Of a stretch of DNA of 64,000 nucleotides, positions 48,601 to 58,232 are shown piece by piece. The stretch is from Verticillium longisporum (taxonomy: Eukaryota; Ascomycota; Sordariomycetes; Glomerellales; Plectosphaerellaceae): the NCBI GenBank assembly GCA_019188255.1, contig JAETXT010000003.1, forward strand, positions 2,914,001-2,978,000, written 5' to 3'. Within the stretch, counting starts at the first letter, position 1. Each line of letters opens with the position of its first letter. The position numbers were made by a program, and so were the translations under genes. The notes beneath the pieces were generated by a model. It had not been told where the DNA came from, made no database searches, and saw only the letters and a program-made list of their open reading frames with translations.

Positions 48601-49335
48601 CTGCGCCGCATCCTCCCATACTCTTCCTACCCCTGTGCTGGCCCGCCCCCGTCCCCTTCAGCCATCCCTTCTTCACCAATCTCTTCGACTGACAGTGTCC
48701 TCACTCTTGAATCTTCCTTTCTTTCAATCATCCATATCGGCACGACGACGACGACGACGACGACGACGTAGGTCTTCGTCATCACTGCTTTTGCTATCAT
48801 TATTTTCTTGACCCCATCTTCCACTCTTGACGAGACGGAAGGGGCACGAAAAAATCCAATACGGCTGCATTGTGCCAGTCGAGGTGCTGGGCATCCATCC
48901 CTCTGAACGCATTCGACGCGAGTTCGCATTCCCCGGCTGCCAGGTTTTGACCCTCCGGATTCGACCAGCCTCAGACCGACTTGCACTCGACGTCCCATTC
49001 CCAACCATCACAAGCTATCGCAGCCGCTCCTTATCCTCCTCCACGACATTCATTCACCACTTGACACTCCCCTCGACGAATACTCGCGTCCGCGTCGTCC
49101 TACACACGACATTGCCAATGCGCCTCTAGCATCAGCTGCCCACCCCTAATCACGAACGAACGCCAACCCGACCAGCATTCGAACTTTGCCTTATCCATCC
49201 TTACAACGATAGCCTGCTTCAAGTATACCTCGAACTCTACCTCAAACTCTTACCTCACCTCAAAGCGCGCCCCAACGCACGAGCTGCTCTCAAGGCGTCA
49301 GCTCGAATCGACCAACAGTCAAATCACCATTCTCT
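45681..49335. other. Intergenic, 3.7 kb gene-poor spacer and SHO1 upstream region
   Basis: No supportable gene. The last 1 kb is CT-rich on the + strand, contains an (ACG)9 microsatellite and probably is promoter plus long leader of SHO1. A TACCT-type word lies near 47,838. Confidence 0.55.
48742..48768. repeat. (ACG)9 microsatellite
   Basis: Nine perfect ACG units lie about 0.57-0.6 kb upstream of the SHO1 start, in the CT-rich promoter or leader. Confidence 0.9.
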
Positions 49336-50371
49336 ATGCCACCTTACGGTTCCCTGCACTCGCCATCGCTGGGGAAAATGGAACACTCTAGAGCTCAGTA
49401 CGGCAGGAGGGGGATGAACATGGGAAATGTCATCGGCGACCCCTTTGCCCTCGCATCAATCTCCATTGCCATGGTATGTCGCTGAACTCGCGTCGCCCAT
49501 TGTTCGCGTGCTAATCTATCGTCTCCCAGCTGGCGTGGGTCATCGCGTTTATCAGCAGCATCGTCGCTGCGGTACAGACAAATGATCTCCCCAACCTTGC
49601 GTGGTGGATCCTCGCTCTCGAAGTTGGCATCGTCGGCGCCGTCCTCTTCGTTATTGCCTCGGACACGATCCAGACGTATCACGTTGCTTTGACAGCCTAC
49701 CAAACACTTGCGCTTGCCACCTTGTCTATACTTCTTAACAGGATCGTATATGATGGTCGTGGCGCTATGCAGGCTGCGTCTGCCGGCTATGTCCTGCTGT
49801 CGGTTGTCATGGTAAGACGTTCTTTTTATTCATGTCCCACTCGACCTCGCTGACTTTTTCCTCCAAGGCACTCTGGATGATTTACTTCGGCTCCGCGCCT
49901 TCAGCTTCACCACGTGCTTATGTCGACTCCTTTGCCCTGCAAAAGGAGGGACACGGCTCGCGCAACACGATGACCTACGGCACGGGACGACCCGAAACGT
50001 CCACTTCGGTCCAGCCTCCACAGATGTACACATCGGCGCAGCTGAACGGCTTTGAAAACCCCTCTCCCATCGGCGGTATCTCACAATCGCAGGCGCCTCG
50101 GCACGCCGCAGTGCCGAACCTGAACTCGACTGCAGCGCCGGGGGACGGCAAGACGGCAGGCCAAGACCAGGCGGGCGGCCCGCCGACAGAGTACCCTTAC
50201 CGTGCCAAGGCCATCTACAGCTACGAGGCCAACCCTGAAGATGCGAACGAGATCTCATTCAGCAAGCACGAGATTCTCGAGGTCAGCGATGTCAGCGGGC
50301 GGTGGTGGCAAGCGCGGAAGGAGAGCGGCGACACAGGTATCGCGCCAAGCAACTACCTGATTCTGCTATGA
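49336..50371 (+). CDS. SHO1: High-osmolarity membrane adaptor/osmosensor Sho1
   Basis: Three exons, 49336-49473, 49530-49811 and 49868-50371, both introns phase 0, give 307 aa. Four transmembrane segments lie close together, as in yeast Sho1: around [58 protein letters not shown] and [20 protein letters not shown]. The segment [16 protein letters not shown] follows, then a Ser/Gln/Pro linker. The last 57 residues are an SH3 domain ([18 protein letters not shown], then [18 protein letters not shown] and [11 protein letters not shown]). Sho1 recruits Pbs2 and Ste11 at the plasma membrane in osmostress and polarised growth. A second in-frame ATG at 49378 ([12 protein letters not shown]) could be the true start and would shorten the protein by 14 residues. 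Confidence 0.95.
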
Positions 50372-51483
50372 GTAATGAAAAAGGGATTCGTCACGGCGGG
50401 AGGAACGCACGCGCATCTGCCGAAACTATATCCGGCTGCTTGGGTTCCTCCATGATTCTTTTGATTGTTTTTTCGGGTTTCGGCTGGAGTACGCTCAGGT
50501 CTCAGACAGGGACATCAATTTTCACCACTGCCATCATGAGGGCACGCATGACACCTACGGGTACAAATGCTACATTCTCCTTTCTTCTCTCCGTGCCTGG
50601 TCCTCGCACCAGCCCCCACCACCTCTACTTCTTCTGCGGCTTTGACGTCAATGGGAATAGTTGCCGACCGCGCGACTATTCCCATGCCAGCATGCGTGGC
50701 GGGATCAGGTCTTTCGTGTGTCGTATTCTGGGATGGGACTTGATTTTGACGACGGATTGGTTTTTCGGGCATAGGGATCGAGCCTCTGGCATCATCACTA
50801 AGGGAATACCCATGTCGCTGGTGTGTTCAGGTTGTTGTTTACAAGAACTGCCCTGTTGAACATATGTTTGCTTTATTCTGAGTTTCACGAATTGTACCTG
50901 GTTCAAAGATTCGTGTCGACAGTGAAGTATGTGATCTGATTGATGGGATGCCGCTTCCCCCATGCCCAATCACGCATGTGTCCCGAGGCGCACCCGTCTT
51001 CTTATCTTGTGGTGTCTGTCATACTGGGCTGCTCTTCTCGGCCAGCGGTTCGACCTAAGCAGTGGCAAATTGAATCAGATCTCTTCAGAGCCGGCCGATC
51101 TGGATGTCGGTAGGAAGGTGTGTTCGGAGGTTGGCGCTGATGGTCGTCGCAGACACCTGTGGCCGGGCGTTCGTGCAACAGCAGTCGTGCCGTTTCGGGG
51201 CTTGGTTGATTCGATTCGTTCGCCAGGCAGCGGACGAGCACCACTGACAGCAACACCTAAGCCGCTTGATCGATGATGGCGCTCACTTCAACGATGCGCG
51301 AATCAACACACGCCGCCTCCCTGCGTAGTGCCATGCCACCCGACACGCAGTAGACGCAAAGCCACCAGTGCACGCTGCAGCAGGCACTTTTGTTGCTCCG
51401 TCCCGTATCGAGTCGATTAAACGAACGCATCGCTGCCATGTTGTAGCTGCAGTTTTCCTTTCCTTTTCGATGCGTGCTATTCC
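50372..51483. other. Intergenic, convergent 3' ends of SHO1 and SPC19
   Basis: Contains the 3' flanks of both genes. No gene is supported. The + frame 50302-50859 overlaps the SHO1 end out of frame and is not convincing. Confidence 0.55.
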
Positions 51484-52005
51484 TCAAGCCTCCTCGAGCC
51501 TCTTCCGCAGCTCTCTCTCCTTCTGTGATACCTGCAGCTCGAGCCTCTCGACGCTGTACTTGAGCCCCTCCTTCCTCGTGCGCACCGCCCGCGCCTTGAG
51601 CGCCCTCTCGCCCGCGAGGCCCTTGCCCCTGGCGCCGGCCGTCCTGGCGCGTATAGAACCGCTGTTACCGCCGCTGCCGCTGCGGTCATCAGCGGCCATG
51701 CGGCCCGCGAGGAGCTCGCTACGGGCCTTGAGAGTCTCGACGCGGCGCTCGGCGCGGTCGACCTGGGTCTCGGCGCGGTCGAGCAGGTGGGCGATGTGGG
51801 GGCCGATCTCGTCGCGGAGGGAGGCCTCGGCGGCGGCGAGGGAGGGGTGCGGGATGAGCTCGTAGTGGCGGGTTGTGCGGAGGGCGGTCGAGAGGCGGGG
51901 GAGGTCGGCGGTCGAGGCGCGCAGGGTCGAGACGGACGAGGTGAGGAAGGTCAGGGAGTGGGTGAGGGAGGAGACGCAGTCGGCGTACGTGGAGGGGGCG
52001 GCCAT
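51484..52005 (-). CDS. SPC19: DASH/Dam1 complex subunit Spc19 (outer kinetochore)
   Basis: A 173-aa single-exon product. I chose ATG 52005 (MAAPSTYADCVSSLTHSLTF), which matches the conserved family start; the frame runs 13 codons further upstream. The conserved N-terminal half, ending RHYELIPHPSLAAAEASLRD and EIGPHIAHLLDRAETQVDR, is the Spc19 signature. The C-terminal half is helical and basic (ARTAGARGKGLAGERALKAR) and ends in a heptad-rich helix (RLELQVSQKERELRKRLEE). The Dam1/DASH complex forms rings on spindle microtubules and couples kinetochores to them. It is the last clearly conserved gene before the accessory-looking block to the right. Confidence 0.88.
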   Translation of the reverse strand: MAAPSTYADCVSSLTHSLTFLTSSVSTLRASTADLPRLSTALRTTRHYELIPHPSLAAAEASLRDEIGPHIAHLLDRAETQVDRAERRVETLKARSELLAGRMAADDRSGSGGNSGSIRARTAGARGKGLAGERALKARAVRTRKEGLKYSVERLELQVSQKERELRKRLEEA

Positions 52006-54764
52006 GATGGACTGGAACGTGATTCGGAACGAGCAGTATTGCAATTTGGAACGAGCAGTAATGCAATTTCAGAGAGGTGAGGAAAGTTGTGCAAAGCTCG
52101 TGATTCATCAAGGGGCGCTGATCCAACCGACCAAGGTATGGTTGGTACCTAAGGTAAGGTACCTACAAGGCGGGCAGCTTTCGTGTTGATGCCAATTTGT
52201 TGTGTTGCCCCGCGATGGAAGGACGGATGGCATCCGCTTGTGCATAGGCGCCCCACTTACTCCCGTTTGACAACGGAGCTTGATGCACAGGCCACTCTTT
52301 CCTTCAACCAACAACCATGGTACTATACCTCGAAGCTTCACCCAGTGTGCCCAAGGTGTTTGTGAGTTGGGCTACGCATTGAGAGCCTGAGTTCAAGAAA
52401 CCCCCGAGAATTCAAAGCTTGAGCCCTGCATTTGGTTCAGATAGCAGTCACTCATTCACCAACTCGTTTCGTTCCTCTGTCTCGACAGAACAGTGATGCT
52501 GCTTCGGACTCACAAGGCTTTGTTTTTGGACGTTTATCATTTCAACTGATAGTCATATATCAGGATTTTTCCAGACTTGGCATACTTCTATTCTCCAACC
52601 TACATGCCATCTTCCTCGTACCTTGATCTTGCTACTCGTATGCGTCGAGACTGTTCTGCGGATGGAGGTCTCAAAACCTCGACTCACAGTATACTCGTGG
52701 CTTTAGGCCTGCCACCCGATTCCCGCATTTGGTTCCAGTCTTCCGGCCCAAGACGCAGCTTGTGGGTAACACAAGTAGAGTCATGGATGGATCACATGAG
52801 CTGGTCTGACTCATGCTGGCGCTGTACGACGCAACAAGGCTGCCTATAGGAAAGTGATACATCGAGCAGATATGCTCGGTGTTGTATATCGGGGCCGAAG
52901 ATACGCTTTGTTGCCGTCTTTCAATGGGCTTGCCGCTGGCCACCTAACTAGGGGGGCGACAGGATCAATTTCCCCCGAAGCCTCGGTGAGCTTGACAGGT
53001 GAGATATACTGCGCGAAAGATAGGTAGTCATTGGAATCTGGGGAGGGCCCAAAGGGTTCGAAGGCCTCAATGACTTTTGCATCGGTTTTGATTTTTCTTT
53101 CCTTTCCTTTTTTTTTTAGCCCAGAGAGTTATACACGCTCCTAATTTAGAGAGACTGAGAAATCTCAGATCAGTTAAATCTACACATCAAGACCTTCAGC
53201 ACGCATGTCCTTCTGACAACAAAGCTATCAGGCTGTGTCACAGCTATCTTAGCAGCCAATCGTCCTTACACCACCACTGGTAGTTGTTGCCTCCACGAGC
53301 GCCATGTATGCATTCTTCGGTCCGATGAGATACCCATGCACGCAGGTGCATGCATCCATGAACACGAGCACATCGTAGTGCATTTTGAGGCAATCATACC
53401 CCGCCCACCATCGGCCGCCTTGCCAATGCATGAGACCGGTCAGCCGTAATCCAATTGTGTGAGCAGTATGTAAATTGCGGCATGGAGGCTGAAGCGGCAC
53501 ACTTACGCCCGACATGTGGATAAAAGGTGAAGAAAGCTTAGGCTTAGGCAAGCAGCAAGCAATTCCACCGCCCCCCAGAAGTCGCTGCGCCTTCCTTGCT
53601 CCTCCCGTCACCAACTTGACCGTCTGCGTTCCAATCCACGTGTATACGTCTTGAAAGACCCAATCTTGCAATGCCTACGGAATACATTTCCCGTTACAGG
53701 CTTCCCATGCAGGTCCTGGTGAAGTATCTGGAGCAAATTCGCACATCTGTGAACGCTACTCTCTCCAGTGTACCTCGGATACAGAAGACTCATGCAATAT
53801 CTAGGAACATGACCCAGATTACTACGCCGTCACCCTCGAAACACGTCTCAGTCAGGTAGCTGTCTTTGCTGCTATCCACAACGACACTCGCTAACCTGGA
53901 ACAGGTAGAGCTAGCGGGTGTGCGAAATCTCATCGTGCCGAGACCTCCGGAGGACTGAGGGAGTGACGTGTTGTTTCTACTTCACCCCACATCATCATTC
54001 AGGTCGCGGTTTCGCAATGTTCCTGCCCCTTTGGTGACTTTTCATGGACCTTCATGTGAGGACTGCAGTTTGATGCTGTGTCTGGGCTGGTAATGCAGAA
54101 AACCTGATTTGAATCTACCGGTTTCCCCCTCTGTCTTCAACAGGGCGTTCAGGCCAGATGTTGGGCCGTCACACACAGCTATGCCTACCCCCCCCACCCC
54201 CTCCTCTACCTGTACTCTTCCTGCAAGGTTCGTCGTTGTTCACCGGTCACTTGGCGCACAACACAATTTCATGTCAGCTGGGCATCCAGATAAGGCATAC
54301 TCAGTGTGGCGTTCGGGAAGTGGGCTAACGCATGAATCATATTAATGCCGGGGTCTCACATCTATTTTCCATTTTCACCTCTCCAGATTTATGAATCGCA
54401 ACCTTCCATTTCACATGGTCTGGCCTTGGATTAAGTCCTTTGTATCAATTGTTCCTGCCTTTCTCAAGCCTCACTGAACTGTTTATCGAATACGCCGTTG
54501 AAAGCCTCGTAAGGCTGCACTTAGCGTGGAGAGAATTGAGCCCAAAGGCTCTCGGTGAGAATCTTACGTACTGACGACCTCTCACCAAAGCACAAGGTGC
54601 AGGGCTTCATCAGCCTTGCCGAAAAGGAGCTGTCTGGCGATAGTGTCATAAAGTATGCTGCTATGAAGACTACTATGCTATATGACCCTTGACCGACCTT
54701 AGCTCTTTCTTTCTGTCATGCTCATGCCTGCCTGAAGTTCTCCCACCCCCTGAGAACCCTCAAA
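52006..54764. other. Intergenic, start of accessory-looking block
   Basis: The DNA appears richer in A+T than the left part of the window. A palindromic word cluster (GGTACCTAAGGTAAGGTACC) lies at about 52,144. A T-run lies at about 53,108-53,118. A - strand frame at 53249-53671 has a GTAAGT donor-like site inside it, but no domain, so I do not call it. Confidence 0.5.
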
Positions 54765-55825
54765 ATGTCTGTCAGCGCGTTCGATCAGCTTATGTATACC
54801 TGTACCCACGACCGATTCTCCTCATACCCAGAGAATTCGATGCAAGGACATGTTGTTACACCACTGTTGACAACATATGCAAGACGACTACAACATCAGG
54901 CCGAATCTCTATTCTATACATGCGAACCATCGGTGCGGTTTATAGAGGCTGTTACTGGAGAAATCAGTTATGTCAACTAAGCGCTATCTATTATGAGTTT
55001 GACTAACTTACGTTTACAGTATTCCAAGACCATGTTTTCAGGGATTTGCCCTCGCTTCAGGGCCATTTTGACCGCCATCTTGTTGCAAAATACAAAGACC
55101 CAAAATATCGACATGCGTGAGTCTATTTTTGTGTTTTGCTCTTAACTCCTTGAACCATGTTTTCATTGACCTGACCTGATCGTGAAGTTTTGTCTGCGCT
55201 GGCGATTCTCGGATGCCAATGTACATAACCGCGCCGATGTTCAAACTCCTCTGCTCATATCAACAAATTCCTCCCAGCTTTCTTGATCTATTTCTCACGC
55301 TGGAGCTCAGCCGGTTGCAAGAAACTTCCACTCCGTCGGCTTTCTGGAGAGTAACCTTCCAAGTCCGCTCTCTGAGAAGCTATTATCAGTACCTGAGCTG
55401 GATAGATCTGGGCACGAGTTACGCCACTGCTACAAAGTCCAAGGCATGGAGATGTCAGAAGGCGAAGAGAAGTGGCGGTGTAGACCGGCAACCATTTACC
55501 ACTCCTTTGATCTGGGAAATGGCCACTGCTTCTGGCTCACAGTCAAAGCTGACACAGCCATTCGAAGACGGATCTTTGAAGGACAGCAGCGACTGGACAC
55601 CCTTCACCCGAAAGCATTTGCAACGCTTGAAGGAGCCTTCAAAGCAACATTGGTCACCCATTTGATCCATCTAGAATGGAGTACTGAAGGTTGGATGCGG
55701 TATATCGATGAATGGAGACTCATCTTCGAGAAGTCTTCATCCATGCCAAAGATGTACTCATCAGCATAAAAACAATGTTGGTAACCACTCTAGGAAGGTC
55801 ATGGCCGTTCAGTAGACAGACGAGG

Positions 55826-55848
55826 CCTGAAGACTACAAATCTTCAGG
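55826..55848. repeat. Inverted repeat inside the insert-like segment
   Basis: CCTGAAGA and TCTTCAGG form an 8-bp perfect stem around a 7-base loop (CTACAAA). It lies at the left side of the segment that interrupts the CorA-like gene. Confidence 0.8.
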
Positions 55849-55906
55849 ACCTCCAGGCATGCGCCCCAGCCTGTCGCGATCCAACGCATTCCGCCTTCTG
55901 GCCTTT

Positions 55907-56050
55907 TGTCAGGAGGCCCCTGCGGAGCCACGGCACAGGGGGCTAGTCAGGGGCTAAGAGCTACGAGAACGTATATATAAGGACCGCGGAGGGCCCTCCA
56001 AGCTGCGGAGGGCCAGAATTCAGATGTATTCCGACCCCATACCTATTATC
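55907..56050 (+). mobile_element. Possible solo LTR or retroelement promoter fragment
   Basis: Within the interrupted CorA-like gene, a GC-rich stretch starting TGTCAGGAGGCCCC is followed by GTATATATAAGG (TATA-like, about 55,971) and then two direct copies of GCGGAGGGCC (55,986 and 56,005). The order (TG start, TATA box, structured downstream region) resembles an LTR. I could not define the 3' end or a target-site duplication, and there is no coding sequence. Confidence 0.3.
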
Positions 56051-57025
56051 CATTGCCTGCGGACCACGTGTGGAAGACCTCTTCGCTCTGCTCCAAATCA
56101 AGCACTGACACCTTTATGGGGAGCTTCAAGGCCCTTTCGAAGAGCTCTGATCCCGACAAGAACTCTGCAACCGACGTGGAGCTTCATGCAAGAAACATCA
56201 GAACCGACATTCAGAATCTCGAGAAAGAGTGCAGCATCCACAAGAGAGATGTGGCGAAACTTGAGGAAAGATTGGCCGTGTTCTCTCCAAAACATCAGCA
56301 ATACATGACATCGTCCGTATCTGAGCTGAAGGAGACAAAGGTGGCTATGAATCAAAACATGCAGGTGATGGCCAGCATACGTACAACATACAAACAGCTT
56401 CTAGACTGTACGGAACCCGCAAAGAGACTTGGCAAGAGCTGCAGCGACCAGGTCGCCCGGTTCTGTGATCGTGTTGAAGCCTTTGAGAGTATTCTCCAAA
56501 TTCAGTGTCGTCGTATAGACAGTTTGATTGAACGGTTGGTGGATACCAAGGACCTGGTGAGTCCGAGTTCTACAGAACCTAACAGACCACGATCTGACTC
56601 GATCTCAGCATGAAGCGATCTTGCAGTATCGAGACTTGGTGGTCAACAGAAACATCGCACTCAGTACTCACCTCTCAGCATTGCGGGTCGAAACAGTGAC
56701 AGAAGACATGCACGAGATTGCAAAAAGAACAGAGATGGATACCTCATCGATGAATACCATTACTTTTTTTACACTTATCTTCCTGCCAGTCACATTTCTC
56801 GGTGTAAGACCTGTAACATCTCGCAGACGCGGGTCGAAAGATATTTTTCTAACATCTAACCAGACATTCTTTGGCACGCCCATATTTGGGGGGGCCAAGA
56901 GAGAGGGTGTTGGTTCAGATTGGAGTTTCGACAATCATCTGTTTCTAGTCTTCATGGCAATTTGTGTCCCTATGATGGTGGTAACTAGTCTGGGGCGTCT
57001 ATACGAAGTACAAAAAAGTGCGTAG

Positions 57026-58232
57026 CGAGAAGGCTGAGAGGACTGATCATGATTTGATCTGCTAAGGGACTGCCGTGTTGAGATTAGAACTTGTTGGCGG
57101 AGCCTGGATGCTTGATGCCGCCCCACCCCCTTTTCACCTATTGGATGGTTCTATTTCTATGTTGGTTTAAAAATCACTTGTACACCCGCCAACCCTCGAA
57201 AACGCGAGACTAGATGTATTTCGTCCTTCATACAACTCTGACTACAGGATGAAAGCCACGAGTCTACGCAGTAAACTACAGGGGTGATTACTTGCATGAT
57301 GCCATGTCACCTTCTGCCGCTACAAGACCAACGAATGTAGCTACGCGAGGAAAGTCACTCAATAATACAGAGCCAGCTGCAGAGACAATCCTACATGTGA
57401 TATCATCATGGATTTGAGAGGTGACCCCGCACCACTTACAAATTATTCGGCGAGTGACGGGGAAGGTCAATGTGGAGGCCTCATATCTAGTTCGCGGATC
57501 AAGTGAAAACTACACCGGTAACGGCGGCGGTCTAATACGCACCTTAGGGTTGTATGGAGGGGCGTGAGTGTCTGAAAACCAATGGCGGTTGCAGTTCGAG
57601 CCAGAGCTACCACACCATTTGGTCGAGTAAGTCGCGTCGATTGACGCCCACCGGCCGGAGGCTGTCTTTGTCTTTAAAAAGTATGCAGCCAGCCCCAGAC
57701 AAGACTGAGCCTATGGCAGAGATAGATAAGCTGAAAACTTTACATACACCCCTCTCAACATTTCAAGCCACCTGTACATTTCATACCCGGTCTAAGGCTT
57801 CTCTTTGTAATGTGCAACGTGCCGAGTCCACCTTGGCGCTAACCCTGTCAGTGTAAACGCCACTTTTAGGCTGAACAGCCATCCGCCGCAGCCATTGCCT
57901 TATATTCGAACATCCCTCGTTGACCCATTCTGCATTCGACACACCAGACTCTGTCCGCGACAGCAACCCGGTATTCCGCTTTTAGGCCCTCAAGTCTGAG
58001 ACCCCTTGCCCTGCTAAGAATAGATACAACCTCGGCTGGCTGACAAGACTTCCATATTCAAGTCTTTACATATCACTCTGAGCTCGTCTTAATTGAGTAT
58101 ACACCGGGCCGATACAACCAATGCCCCCAGCCCCAGCTAGAGTAAGTACCTCGCGCTAGATTGTACGTCTGAGGGAATTTATCGAGACATTAAAACTAGG
58201 CTCAAGTCTACGGCGGCAATCATTAATTCAAC
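57026..58232. other. Intergenic in accessory block
   Basis: No gene is supported. The + frame at 57554-57856 lacks any domain. The last 150 bp should hold the promoter of the kinase-vWA gene. Confidence 0.5.

Larger units (their letters stand above)
54765..57025 (+). pseudogene. CorA-like transporter-domain protein, disrupted
   Basis: The coding pieces follow the order of the fungal CorA-like transporter-domain family. They are HVFRDLPSLQGHFDRHLVAK; then ITAPMFKLLCSYQQIPPSFL; the core with RPATIYHSFDLGNGHCFWLT; a coiled-coil region (from about 56,110); DMHEIAKRTEMDTSSMN with hydrophobic FFTLIFLPVTFLG; and a last hydrophobic span LFLVFMAICVPMMVVTSLGR. Two introns near the end (56557-56608, 56804-56863) are clean. 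Three defects are visible. There is a one-base loss near 55,302-55,306 and another near 55,706-55,712, both at G runs before GAG. There is also a non-conserved segment at about 55,785-56,050 with a TATA-like sequence. The first exon (54765 on) does not join the second in frame. Either a decayed gene or one with assembly errors. Family members are membrane proteins with two C-terminal helices; their ion is not established. Confidence 0.6.

Noticed and set aside
53249..53671. 140-codon - frame with WWAGYDCLKMHYDVLV-type sequence
   Set aside because: Looks slightly protein-like and contains a GTAAGT site, but no complete gene model or family could be built.
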